Shown here piece after piece: positions 47,701 to 62,700 of a stretch of DNA of 64,000 bases. The notes below the pieces were generated by a model that was given only the letters and a program-made list of their open reading frames with translations, had not been told where the DNA came from and ran no database searches. The DNA is taken from assembly GCA_013365365.1 (NCBI GenBank), contig JABVXU010000155.1, forward strand, positions 1 through 64,000, in the 5' to 3' direction. How positions within the stretch are numbered: the first letter of the stretch is position 1; each line of letters begins with the position of its first letter. The stretch is from Cruorifilaria tuberocauda (lineage: Eukaryota; Nematoda; Chromadorea; Rhabditida; Onchocercidae). Position numbers and translations under genes: made by a program.

Positions 47701-50700
47701 TCGTGAGCTATTTATTTCTGAAACGAATACGGTAGTGAAGGCTGACTCTCAATTTCGTCTATTTGCAACGCAAAATCCCGTCTGCACTTACGCCGGTCGC
47801 AAACGTCTCTCGCGTGCACTTCTCAATCGTTTTATTATTCTTCGATTCGACCAATTGCCATACAATGAATTGGCTGAAATGGTCACCATTAGGTAGCAAT
47901 AATTTCCAAAGTTCCTTTTTTTAAATTCAGTAAAAATTTTTCGCCATCACTTTGGATCAATTGTATGCCACAAAAATAATCTAATGATTTTTGAAAAAGG
48001 ATCGGAGCGTCAGAATCAATCTCTATCTTTTTGTCTTCATCTACCAATGACGCTGTTGCTCATTTGGTCCATTTGGGCTAAACGGAATAAAACTAAGTGT
48101 GATTCGGTGCACTTAGCAACATTTTATCGGTGTATTACTTCAACCTGCATTTCACTCAACAACATTATGATGAAATTCGTTAAATACTTTCAGGAAACTG
48201 AATCAAAATTCTTTTTTGAATGCTTTTTCTAGTTGTAAAATCGCGCAGTCGGCTGCAAAAACAATGGTTTCAATATTTTGCGACTTACGTGCTTTACGTA
48301 GCGCAGTTGGCGTTTTCTCAGCAAGTGATGGGCTGATGACGCTTCGTGATTTATTCAGGTGGGGGCAGCGACTTGCACGCTCTGATCAGAATGACTGGCG
48401 CCAGTGTTTAGCTGAGCATGGCGAGTTTTTCAATTTTACATACCTTGCCATAACAAAGCTACCAACTCTTCGGTCTGTGTTTTTAGCTATGCAGAGTTAA
48501 GCATAGGAAACCAATGAAGATCTGAGATTTAGTATCATGAGCTCCATATTACTTAGAAGCTGATCATATTCCATTTATTTTAATTTTTTAAATATATATA
48601 TCAATTTCTCTTTAAGGATATATTGGCTTTTATTTGCATGTCTCATTTTTGAAATAATAATTTGTCTAAAATTGAAGAAATATTGGATTTCAGGTTTTTT
48701 ATTGCTCGGTGCACGATGCCGTAATACAGTCGATGTTGAGTGTGTAAAGAAAATACTGGAAAAAAATTTGAAGCATAAAATAAATGTTGAGAGTTTGTTT
48801 GCCAGTGATTCAGACTATTTACCTCCCGAATATCGTTCATGTAAAGCTATAAACAATATTGTTCTAACTGGTAATATTCGGAGGATGCTTATTTTGGTTT
48901 CGCAAAGTTGGTGTTTTGGCGAGCCAGTTCTAATAGTCGGTGAAACGGGATGTGGTAAAACGACGATTGCACAGATGCTTGCAAAGGTGATTCTTTCGTT
49001 TTCTAAAGAGTGAAGAGAACATTTATACATCAAGTTAATTTCTTCCTTATTTGTTTCAATATTTTTATGAATGTGGAAAAGAAAGAATACTAGTCTCTTA
49101 TGATGAATCAGTAGGAATGTCCTGGATTTTCATTCTAACGAATCAGCATGAGAATTATATTTATTAACTTAACGCTCATTGAATGCGTAATGCGACAATT
49201 AAAAAAGTTTTGCAGGAGAAGTTGTTAGCTTTGAACTGTCACGAGAGAACGGAAGCTGCTGACTTTCTAGGTTCATTACGTCCAGTTAGTAACGGTACGT
49301 TCAAGTGGATGGATGGCATAGTCGTGCAAGCAATGAAAGAAGGTCGACCATTGCTCATCGACGAAATTTCGCTAGCGTCCGATTCAGTTTGTCGTTTTTT
49401 CTGTTTTTTTTTTTTGATTCGATTTATTAGCTTAGTTGAACTACTAAAATAACTTTTATTTATGATCAGGTACTGGAGCGGCTGAATCCTTTGTTGGAAC
49501 CATCTCGTTCATTATTCCTTAGTGATGGCGGTTTATCAGGTAGTGAAGTGAAAGCAAAAGATGGTTTCAATATTATAGCAACTATGAATCCCGGTGGAGA
49601 TTATGGTAAAAAAGAGGTTTGTTCTGTTTAAGATTTCCAATGTATTTAAGGTTTGAATGTATTCAAAGTCTTGTATTGTTTAATCAGATAATTGCAAAAT
49701 AGATTGCTCAATCAATTCTAATCATTTTTTTTATAGCTCTCAAAAGCTCTAAGAAATAGGTTCACGGAAATTTGGTGCCCGTCGGATATGTCAGGGGATG
49801 ATTTGATTGCTATCGTGGATCGATTACTGAGTGCAACTATGTTATCGGTTGAAAATGATTTTCAGTTAAAAATTAGCAAATGTATTGTGCAATTTGTATT
49901 ATGGTTTGATCGCAAATTTTCTCATCTATTAAGGTTCGTGTGATTGGGAATCAAATGCTAGACTTACAGTTTTAATTTGAAAATTTTCTGTTTGATATCG
50001 AATAACTTTCACGAAAGGAAATTAACGAATAAAATCCGTAATAACTTTCAGGAGCACGATAACAATTCGTGATATAGTAGCAATTACTCAGTTTGTTATT
50101 GCTGCGTTATCACGATCTAAATCACCATTCTCTTCAATTTACCATGCTTTTTCGGCAACTCTTTTTGATGCTTTTGGTACTTTATCAACATATATCAGTT
50201 TGGATCATGACGCCCTGAAGAAAGTGGCTATTGATGAAGTGGAATTTTCTTTATTTAACTTTTCACTCATTTGTATTTTACAAAATTTGGAGTTAGTGAG
50301 AATTACTATTTACTTTCATATAGCTTAAAATTACTTCTGCGGATTACGTAAGAGTTATATAGGTTGATTCGAGATTACTTAATAAAATGAATGCCTTTTG
50401 GAAAATGTCTGTAACTTCATATTTGCAGCTCTGTTATATTATGCAACAGGAATTTGGTAGCATCTGTGATGCAGCATCGCTTTTGTTAGCACCTACAATG
50501 CATTTCGATGAAAAAGATTCACATAGTCTTATTGTTGGGGATTTTCATATTCCTTTTGGGCGAGCTAAACGATTTATACCCAAAAATTTTACGCTAGATG
50601 CGCCAACGTGTAGGCAAAATATTTTCAGGTTTATTGTTGTTTACTTAGCAAATAAAAAGAAGATGCTGTATTTATTTTTTTTGGTCTGCTTTATTTTAAG

Positions 50701-53700
50701 ATAGTCCAGTTATTCTCTTCCTTCACATACCATTTAATTAAAGTGAAACTATAAGCTTAAAATCATTAAAATCGAATATTATGAATATGAATAATATAAA
50801 AGCATGAATAATTCGTGAAGATTCGCTACGATATTAAGACTTGTCAAAATAATTATATTGGATAGAAAAAATAATCTTCATACATTTTCGATCTATATAT
50901 GGATTGTATTAAAATCCCCTGAAGTACTATTGAAATTGCAACTTTTACATAGCAGAATGTTTATAGGCTTGTACGTGGGCTTGCGGTTGATAAGCCAATA
51001 TTGCTTGAAGGTCCTCCAGGTTGTGGCAAATCGAGCACTGTTGCTGCTTTGGCTGCTGTAACTGGCCATACCTTGACGAGATTAAATTTATCTGAACAAA
51101 CGGTATTTCTTTATTGTTTTCCATCTTGTTTTTGTTTTCAACTATATTAGAAAACAAATCGTCCATTTTGTTTTTGTTTCAAACTATATTAGAAACAAAT
51201 TTAAGTTTACATTATCCAAAGTTTTTCAAGGAATTGAAAATTATAATAACGAACATTATGCTTTGAATTTCACAATTGTTCCAGGATTTGGCAGATCTCT
51301 TCGGTTGTGATGTGCCGGTCATTTTATCAGATGGTTCACCATCTTTCATGTGGAAAGATGGACCCATTCTGCATGCAATCAAAACAGGCCAATGGGTTCT
51401 TCTAGATGAGGTGCAAAGATTTTAAACTGCTCAATGTTTACAACATGGCTTTTTCTCACTTACTGCATATTAAAGCACGCTTTCATCTTAATATTTTGTA
51501 TCAAAAATCGAATAACTCTGGTTGTATATTTTTTAGGCATACATTACAAGTGGTACTTTTAAGAAGGAATGTATAAATTACAAATGATATTTTATGAGAT
51601 TTAAGAGTTATCTGAACTGGAATTGTAAATAACATAATTTCTTTCTGTATTATCTATTCCATATTTCATATCCAAAATGGCAGTTTATGAGATATCATCT
51701 TCCATACAGTGTTTGGTTATAGAATTTGAATATAGTGCTGTTTATAAGTTTAAATTAATAGGTTTAAGTTACAATGTCGTAATATGTCGAAATGAATTCG
51801 TAATAAATTTGTTTAAGATGAATTTGGCATCCCAAAGTGTTTTGGAAGGTTTGAATGCATGTTTCGATCATCGTCACAATCTTTTCATACCAGAATTGAA
51901 TCGAACTTTCGATATCGATGTGCATGACAAGAAAACACGTTTCTTTGCATGTCAGAATCCATGCAGTCACGGTGGTAATCGGCGCAAGCTACCAAAATCG
52001 TTTGTTAACCGCTTCACATCTGTATGTGCTCTTTTATATTCAAATACGAATTTCGAGATTTTATAATTTTTAATTCTTTTAAAGCTGCTCATTAAATATG
52101 AAACTTTTAATATAATTAGAGTGTGACTATCTTCTTAATGTTGAAAAAGTGAGATTGATGATAACTCACGACGCGAGAATGCGTTGCGTTTGGAAGTCTC
52201 AATAGATGTTAATGCATTTACATTATTCATGTTCATTTAAGAGTAAATGAATCGATGATATGTAAATTTGGAACAAGTAAGAAGTTTGCAGATTTACATA
52301 GCTGAAATGGATGCATCAGATTTTTTCGAAATTGTAAAAAGTTCATTTGGATCTATATTGGCTGATGATGTTATCCAGCGTATGGTTAACGTGAATAGTT
52401 CAATAATAAATCTCATGGTAGAAGATTCAGAATTTCTGAGGATGGGATCACCATTTGAATTTAATTTGCGTGATTTATTGAGATGGGCACAAATAACGGT
52501 TGAAGTAAGTTTTTTAATTGAAGTTCTACTTCTTAAGATTGTACTTTTCGAATTCCGATGGTTTAACCGAAAATTTTTCGCTAAAAAAGTAAAAGATAAT
52601 GCATATCGAATATATATGATCTTGCAATTAAATAGATGAGAGCAGTTTTTGGAAATGCCTAAGATATGATATCTTTTAATTTTTATTTTTTAATATCTTA
52701 TGTTTGCAGAACAATGGCGATGTTGCATTTGGTTTTGATTTATTATATGTATGGAGATTACGTAATAATGTTGATCGGCAAAAGGCGAGTTTAGCATCAT
52801 CTATCCTTATGATTAATTTAAAAAATTGAACATGATTAATGCAAAGCATTAGTATTCTGATACAGACTCGTTCGTATGAAATCTGTAGTGAAACTCATTG
52901 GACCTATAGGATTTTGAGTTCCGTAAATTAATAATATGGATCTTCCCTTTTATTTTTTAATCTCTTATAAGCGTTATAGATGCGAAGGCTATTTTATAAA
53001 CATTTCAAATTTGAATGTATTGAAGCCGTAGTATCACTTTCATTGAATGACTCATATCTTCGTATTGGAAAAGTGGAACTGGAGCGATCAGGTACAATCT
53101 GCGGACGAAAAAATATGTAAATTTCATCTCTCATGTCTTTTTCTAAATTATATGTAAAATGGTTTTTTTCAGTTAAATTTTCCTTAAATTGAGTTTCTAA
53201 ATTGGTTAATTAAATTAATTAAATTGAGTTTCTTTAAGAGTTTCTTTAAAAGCGTTTCCTTAAATCGATTAATACTAATGTGACTCGAAAATGAGACTAA
53301 ATGAATTATTTTTTCAGGAAATTACTATCATCACAAATGAAATTGCTAAATAAACTTGCCACTTGTGTGAAAATGAATTGGCTTGCTTTAATTGTTGGCA
53401 AAGCTGGTTCTGGCAAATCAACAGCTGTAGAAATTTTGGCATCCTTACTTGGGAAAGAACTTTATACAATACATTTAACTTCGGAGTCCGATTCACTAGA
53501 ACTTCTTGGCTCATTTGAACAGGTTGCGATAAACTTTGTTTTAAAATATTTACAAATTAGTTATTTGGTTTACGGCTAATTAACGCTGTCCAATTCCCTT
53601 TTTATGCCTATTAGAATTAAATTCCTGTAAGCTTAAGATCAAATCCATGATTTTATCGACGTTTTTATATGCTTTCTGTGTTAAATTATTAGATCTTTAC

Positions 53701-56700
53701 AATTCACTGTCATTTCATCCTATTATCTCAGACGATAGTCAATTTTACATATTTTTCAATTCAAAATTAATATATTCGCCGTATTAAGGTTACCGATCAA
53801 ATAAATTTCACTTCCATAAAACAACATTGTTTGGATTTGCTTAAACAATTTCCGGACTTGTTAAATGATATAAATAATGCTGAAGACATACTTACTTTAC
53901 GGCTAGCTTTGCAAAGTACGATGTTCCTCACCGATGAAGGTTTGTTTTTTTTTTTTCGGAGTCTTTTTTGGTACGTCATATTGTTGAAATAGGAATTAAT
54001 TTGTGCTTTTATTTTATTCTTACCCCTTATTAAAAGATTTTAAATATCACTTTTACAGATGTTGCGAGCAAATTGTCAACGTATGAAAAAGAATTAGGTA
54101 AAAGTAAAATGCGCTTTGAATGGCTTAACAGTCGCTTTGTAGACGCATTTATTAATGGTTATTGGATTTTGATTGAAAATGTCAACTGTTGCAGGTTATT
54201 TGCATTTCAATTAACTTTATGCTATGTTTCTGATTGTTTCTTAAGAATATTATATTTTTTTATTTTCAGTGCAGCGGTACTCGATAGATTAAATGCTTGT
54301 TTGGAAAATAATGGAGAATTGAATTTACAAGAATGTGGTGGTGGTATTTCTATTGTAAAAGCACACAGTGATTTCCGGTTATTATTTATTAATTTTACTC
54401 TTTTATCGTTGACGATTAATTGAGGTATTGAAATATACTAAAACATAACGATAGAGATTTTTATTGGCTTCGAGAATATTTTTTCGAAGGAAAAGCACGA
54501 TGCCGAAACTATTTTTTACGTCGTGTTTATAGGTTGTAACTGTAGCAATTTTATTAGTTTTACAAATTTAGAGTTTTTTTCACTATGGATGATGATTACG
54601 GCAACGTTTCACGAGCTATGCGTAATCGTTCAGTAGAATTATATTTACTGCCTGATGACTGCGCTTGGTTCAAAATATCACAAGATCTGGTGGTATGTGT
54701 TTCGTGTCTCTCTTTATTACTTACTAAAAAAATTTGGTCTGTTTTTTTTGGAAATTTCCAACTACAGAATAAGACAATCTCCTGGTTTCTTGAAAAGAAT
54801 TTTTCCTTTTTCTGCAACAGTCGTTATACTTTATTCTTTAATACATTATTTGCTTTTCCTTCACAATTTTTTTTTCAAGAATATGGTAATGAATACGGGA
54901 AACCAAGATATTTTACGAATTACACCAGCAATAATGCAGGCATGTGAACAGCTCTCATGTTGGGAGTTGTTGAAATTAAAAGTACTTTTGGAGGCAAAAG
55001 ATATGGATTTTGAAAATGCTATAAAGGTCGGCTTTCATGTTGAGTTTTCTGTTGGAAACAGTGACAAGTAGTCTCGATAATTTTCAGCACTATGTAAATT
55101 TTTACTTTTTTTGCAAGGGAGAGGATGGAAGATGGGAGGAAGCGTGGAAGATATCATGTCAGTGTATCCGTTAAAACATAACCAAATGGAATTAGTTGTA
55201 CTGACATGACAATGATTACAAAAAACTAGTGACTTGGAATTGTACGACAAGTGAAACAATTGAACTTCAAATTTCAGCATTTCAAAATAGCTATGAATGA
55301 GGAAACTATGAAAATTGAAGATAATACGGAAGAAACCTTCATCATTTATCCTGCAGTAGATGCTGATACTGTGACCACATATGAGAGGTGGAAAATTTTA
55401 GTTTGGTCGTATGTAAGTCAGCACGATTGGATACTTGGTTTTTTATGGGCTACATTTTGTGTTTCGTTCGAGCAAATAAAAATTGAGGAAATGATTGGGC
55501 TGTTTAAATACGCAGGTAGCTTTTTCTAAAATACATTTCGTTAAATAAGTGACTATTAAACAAAAATATCGGTAACTAAAATCAATATTATTATTGGCCG
55601 TTACACATATACACATATATATGTCGTTCTATAAATTCATCGGCTGATTTTTCAAGGATATTTTTCTAGATGAGGAAGCAAAATATAAGCTCACTGAAGT
55701 CATCCAAAATCTAAAACAAAATAGGATATTGGATTATGACGAACGTTTTGATGGTTCTCCAATATGGCGCATTACAAAATCCCCAGATACCTATGTGGAC
55801 AATGACAGGTATTGTATTCCTTATCGATTAACCAAATTACCTCAAGCAAATTGTGAATGTGGTAGAATTTTGTTGTGAATTTCTCTATTCAGTTTTCTTC
55901 ATTCGAACATCTTGTATTTATTCATATAAGTTAAACATTCTTTAATTTTTTATTTTGTTCCATCTTATGAATACTTGATAATCAATCTATGGCATTGCTG
56001 ATCTTGAACATTGATATATAATCCACGTAACGGATAGATTCAACGATTGATTCTGCTACCAGTCATGTGTTAAGCGAAATTCCCATTTTTTCTAATATCT
56101 CATTTTTTATTTGTAATACTTTAAATTTATTTCCATATGCAAATATTCAATGAGCAATTTTCCAGATTCATTATCGGAATGTGCGCTTTGTGGACAAAAT
56201 TTAATCTGGAGAAGATTGCGCCTGCTAAAGGATCTGCCGTTGATATAAGCAACCTTTTTGTTAAAAGTGAGTTAAATTGTAGATTTACAAAGGATTTCCT
56301 GAGATATTTTTGAAACTTTTTCTACAAAACTACAAAAACTACAAAAAATTAATGAAACTGTTCGATAATCCTAGTATACATGATTTGTATTTAAGTCACA
56401 CTTAATTTTTATTTATGTTCTACTTGTTGAAATTCTGATTCGATTATTTAATCATGCTCTAATACATTTCATTAATCTACTTCACAATGACACGTTTAAA
56501 TTTGAGTGTTAAAATCCAATAAAAGTCATAAAGAAATAATGAAATTTTGAAATAGGAATTTTTAGAAAAGATTCGAAGTGACCAGCTTCTTTCACCCGCG
56601 ATTGCATATCTGAAAGATTTACTTAACGAATTGTATGCATACATTTCGAAATTTTCTCCTGCTGATTCTACAGTCTTGGATTCATGCTCAGTAACTTTTA

Positions 56701-59700
56701 TTTTGTTTTTGGATTCTATTTTTTTTCTATTTGCTTTACACTGATTAGTCGAAGACAGGTGAACTTTCATGCAGCTGTACCACTGAATTTTAAATACCGA
56801 AAAGAAAAAGCTTATTGAGCATCTTCTATGTTATAGTCTTACTAAAATAAAAAATTTAGACAAATATATATAAATCACTTGAGTGAGTCGCAAATGAATT
56901 GGGCTTTTAAATGTATAGTCGAATCATTAATCATATAAGAAATGTGGCTATTAATGTGTTATCAGTAAATTAAAGTTTTTAGTTTCTTTTTCAGTTGCTT
57001 TTTAGTAATTAAATACGCGGTTCTTAGTGCAACATCAAGTTTTTAGATTTTCTGGAATATTATGCTTTTCGTGGAAGCATGCCATCAACGAATGGATTTA
57101 CGAAGTGCATGTGCGCCGATTCATCTTGCATGGCAGCGTTTGAATGATCCTTCCCATTCCAACATCTGGAAACAGTAAGTTGTACGGGAACTTTAGATAG
57201 TATCCCGCAGATTTCCTTTCTAAAAATCAATATTGAAGTCAGTTCAAACACTCAAATTGTCATTTGCATTATCCATTATGAAATAACTGATATTGTCCCC
57301 ACAAGATGTTTATGTAGAAAATAATTTTTCAGACAATGATTTCATGCTTTGTGTATTGTTAAAAGGTGCTCCATATTAATTGTAGCATTGGGGTTCGGCT
57401 TCTGGATTGATCTTGCAAAGTTCGGTGCAATAGGCAATGATGGTTAAAGGGTAATTTGCGTCTGAATTTGCTGATGTACAATATATCAGTTACGCTGAGC
57501 CTGCGTCTTTTTGTAAATTCCAAACAACAGATGGGAGCCAGTTGGCTGAAATTTCATATGAGTTAAATGGAATCAGATGTAATAAGGTAATTGATATTGG
57601 TGCAATTTAGATGGTCCACAGGTTTATGTTACGCTGCAACTGCCATCGATAAAGTGTGGATGAATGATAAGAAAGCCTCAGAACGTTACTCCAATTTTTA
57701 CAAGCGCTGTAGTTTCTTTGAGCCTTTCCGGAGTTATGATGAGTGGAGAAAGGTTATATGTATTTTTTTTAATTATTTTTAATTCTTCAAAAACGGTGAT
57801 GGTGCAGGTTTCAATTTTTCACTTTTCGTTTAAGCTCTTTAAACTTCTAAAATTTTGGAATTTAACAATTTCTGAGCTACAGCTTACTCTTTTGTTGCAG
57901 TATAAAGACGAGCTCGAAATTTTGGCTGTAGACAATGTTGCAGTGGATACTGGAAGCTGTTTAATGCAGCAAAATACTAATGAAATGGAAAATTGTCACA
58001 CTAGTGTTTTAAGCGTAACGCTGAAATTGATGACCGACATTTTTTGCGGTTTCGCAATTTTGAATAATCATTATGGGAAACAGGTAATTATCTATTATAA
58101 TTTCATACATTCAAGCAGTGTACGAGTTGAATTGGGAAATAGTAATTTGTTGACTTTATTTATTGTGATGGCAATATTTTATCAATCTTTTCCTAAACTT
58201 TTTCAGATATTACTTGAGTTGTTGTCAACATCATCTCATCACCCTGTTGAATTCTGTCATTTGATATGGTTAAATCTTAAAGATGAAAAATGGTCACAGA
58301 TTGCATACTTCACTCAGTATCTTAGTTCGAACTTTGCTGTAAAGGAATTTCCGATTGCATGTAAAGTAAGTCAATAAAAATTATTGAAGTTTTCTACTAT
58401 GCTCATGCGGGTTTCGAATAATTCAGATTAGAGAATTTTCAAAACAATTTTATTGAAAAAACAGAAAATTTTGTTATGATTTAGTGTTAAATTACTTTAA
58501 TTATTTGATATTCGAACTTGTGACATACATAACGAGAGAATAGATATATAGGAATCCTCTTGGATATCCGACAGAAAAAGCTACTTTTCTTTATGGAACA
58601 ACAGAGAAATACGGTTTAAATAAAGTGATTCATGTTAGAGAATAGAACTGTTAGTCATTCATAAATATAAAATTCAATTATTATGAGATTTTTATAATTA
58701 TATTTTATTCTTTCAGAATATTGATCTAGCTTTGGTTACTTTGGGTACGGAATTATTTTCATCGATATGGCGTTCGATGAATTTTCAGTTATCTGCACAA
58801 GAGATTACACTGGCACAACTAAATGATTTTCCCATCCAGCGAAAACGTTTATGTACCTATTTCTGGAAGATTGGAGTTCACTTGAAATCGTTTAAATTGA
58901 AATTCAAGTAAGTCTGCTCTTAACCGTATCATCTTATATGCATTTATCGCTCTTTTATCATCGGAACATCGTCGATATTGAATAGAATTTAACTTTTCGC
59001 TTTAGCAAGCACGGGAATGTTGATTAGCTATAAAAGATGAATTCTACCTCATTATTTACCTTATTGTAATCGGATATTGGCCCATTTCAACCATATACTG
59101 TCTGAAATATATTAGTGTTCCATGACTAAAATTCAAAAGGGAAAGATTAATTTTTCATCACTTTTATTCAGCGGTTACGAAATAGAACTAGTAAATTTTT
59201 ATGTAAGATCTTCAAGACTATTGCTTAATCATTATTGTTGAAATGCAGGGTTTTCCGCAAATAGTTATTTCAGTGAAAGACTTCTGACTGTGGCCGATTA
59301 TTTCGAATCATTGTTGGATTCGCCATGCTCTACTGATCCATCGGTTAATGTTACTTTGTCAAGTATAATGCAACGACTGGAAATGATTGCATGTGCGTTA
59401 TTACCACTATCGATCCCGGCGAGGAACTGTATTGATCCCGTGATGAGCGATGAAATGAATTTCAACTATTTGATGAATAAGGTCAGCGTACTCTTACGTA
59501 CTCTTTTCGTTTAGAGAAAGTGAATAGTTTTAGCGTTTCATTATTTATTATATTTTTTATGTATTTAGAAGAAATTGCTTGAAAATATTATTGGCGTTCT
59601 GCAATCTTATCAAGGAATAGTTAGTGGTCAGATGGATCTCGCGTTATTTTCAAATTCCAAGCATCCGTTCATTAGTAGTCTTATAAATACATATAATTCC

Positions 59701-62700
59701 GTGATGAAGGAATTGGAAAACTACTCAAAAAATACAGTTTATTTTCGTCCTCGTTATACAGATGTAAGTTTTAAACTTAAATTTGAGGAAAATCTGTCTT
59801 TACTATTTTTAAATAATTTAAGCTGCTTGAAATGCAGGTTTTATTTTTCTTAGCTTTTTTTTCTTACTGTCTTCCTATTGTCTAGTATCTATGAATTTCA
59901 GTAACACTCAATTTCAGATAGTAATTTTTTCTTATTTTTTGAATATCCATCTTATTGCTAATCAGAAATTAATTTTAGACCATTGTGAGAATGGTTTTCT
60001 TAGCACATAGTGTCTAACATAGTAACTGTATTTTGTTTAATGTAATGTTCGATTCCGTTATGTATACAGTTAATTTTTGACTTCAAAACTCTTATTTATC
60101 GAATCGATAGTTACACGTATTGTTATCGTTAATTATTGTAATTTCAAACAATCAGGTCGAGTTGCTCCGTTATTTTTCGACAGTTTATTTAAAAAAAAAA
60201 TTATTTCACTTAATCTCCCTAAAAATTTTTCATATATTTTGAAATTTTATAGATTTTTTTCATGATTTACAGTTTACGTCGCTGTCAGTATCAATGAATT
60301 CTTTTCTCGAAACAGCTCTCGAACAACATCGCATAATTTCCCTTATCAATTTGGATCACTTAGATAATCTATCAGATGATAACATCCGAATGACGGTGGC
60401 ACAGATTGATAGTTTTTTAACTTCCATCCAGTCTTTCTATAATGTATGTTTCTATAAATATATAAAAATACTTTTTCGATCTCTATTGAATCTTTAGATT
60501 AGTTTATTACATGTCTTTATATCTTTTCAGAGAACATTTTCTGAATACAGTGCCTTTACGGACGTCATCTGTCCGTTTTTTATGTTTTTGAATATTTTGG
60601 TGGCAACAGTTTCATACAAGCGCTTTCATATAATTCAGTTGATGAATTTACGCAATTTGATTAACACCTGCAATTTTCCAGTCAAGTTTTCGGTAAATTT
60701 TGATTCGTTAGTTTTACGAATAAATGATATTTAGAAATTGATTGGGCAGCAAATGAATTTGAATAAAGAGGCAATCTTAGTATTGATGACGATGAACATA
60801 AACAAATTTGTTTATCAATTTCAGTAATGCAAAAGCTATCTAATAATTTCAACGATTAGAAGTCGTTTCTATTTTCGAATAAGTAAATATAAATGTCATA
60901 GCTAAAGCATAGCAAATCAATCATTTTAAGTAATCATTATATTAACCACATCATTTAGAAGAATAAAAATATGAAATAATATACCAAGAATCGAAATCAC
61001 GCCTTTGCATGCGATTGCAAAGTATTTTTAATTGAAATTTTCAGTTTAAATGGAACTGCGTAAGCAATTTACCAGAAAGTGATATTTTATACAAATGGTG
61101 TATCTCGGAGAATTCAATAATGCCAAAAAGACTGCAAAAGGAATTAATTGCTCTTTTTCTGCAAAAATACAAACGAGACAGAACATGTTTCGCTAACACC
61201 AAAGAGATTATAGTCAAGGAAGTTATCGAATGGATTAGTGAGTGATATTTTGCAATTTAAATAGACAATCACTGAAACTGCTAGAGCAGTAAATCCTTTA
61301 TTTTTCTGGCCGTTATCAACATTTAAGGCCAAAATTTTCAAATTAATATCAATTAACATCGTTTGAATCATTTCCTAATGTAACTATTTTTAATTTGAAT
61401 AAAAATCGATTAGCCGTATTTTTTTGATTTATTTATTAATTCTTCGGAAGCAGGAGATCGGAAATTTAAGAATGTCTTCATATTTCTATTGAAAGTGATA
61501 TCTTACAGAAACTGAGTGGCTAAAATGGTTCGAAGCTAACACAGAAAAACAGCAACAAGCATATGTTTATCGGAAAAGCAGAAAACACGGAGAGGAAGAG
61601 CTTGATGAGGACGACATTAAGGTAATGAAAAATTGATGGAGTAACTTTTAAGTAATAACACTAAGAAACAGGAACTATAAGTTATTGTATTTGTTTTCAG
61701 GGGAAAATTTGGTAAATGAGTGTTAATTCGTGAAAAATATTGCCTTTTATAATTATCCATGGTTCTCAATAGATTTATTAGGGACTTTTGCTATAATCTC
61801 AAGTATCGAAGCTTGATTTATGATGTTTATGATTTTTTTGATCATTATGAATTGTGTAAAAGGGACTAAATCAACTTGCTACCTTAATTATTAGTTTATT
61901 GTCGACATTACAGTCTTTTTACATTCAAATTATCAAGTATTTGCATAGTTTTATGCAATTTTCAGATTCGAGAATTCTTACCAGATTTCTCGGTTTCTAC
62001 TGATGAACAAGATTTAGTTGAAGAGTCAGCACTTCTCGCTTCATCGTCTACTGCTTGCATGGACAGTGAAAGTTTGACGGAGATACTTCATATATTGGCT
62101 AATGAAGAATATACCTGCAGCTACGATGGTTACATGGCCTTAACGTGGATAATGGATACAGCATCGTCATGTGGTCTTGTGGACGACTTAGTGGATTCAA
62201 AAATCTTTGGTATTTTCTTCACAGTCATATTCGATATGAATTTTATGAAACTCTTTCACAGTAATAGAAACTGCTTCAAAGTTTTATGAAATTCTAGAAC
62301 AAATCTTCAATATTTGTAGGTATTGGTTCTAAACTGCAAATACTTAACAAAATTCTCGATAAAGTTGAAAAGAATATCATGCTAATTCTTTTTCTTCCGT
62401 ATTGCTTGATTTTTGTTTTACCTGCTTATATTGTTTCTTTTACTACTTTTTACACACTCGATGTTCTGTGATTATTTGATGCTCCATATTTCAGTTTACA
62501 ATCTTCACACTTTGAATCAAGTGGATCGTGATGTAAACGTACGGGTTATTGATGTTTATCGAGGAAATAGCCGATTAGAATTAGAGAAATGTATCGCTGC
62601 AATCAAACCACTGATAAAACGTGTGTACTGGTTGAAGGAGAAATGGCCTGAAATGATAGTCCTGGATGACATATTGCAGGTAATGCGTTGTAATTTATGA

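Noticed and set aside
56477..56770. 97-codon minus-strand frame
   Set aside because: It is antisense to a plus-strand midasin exon (56566-56700) that fits the phase of its neighbours.
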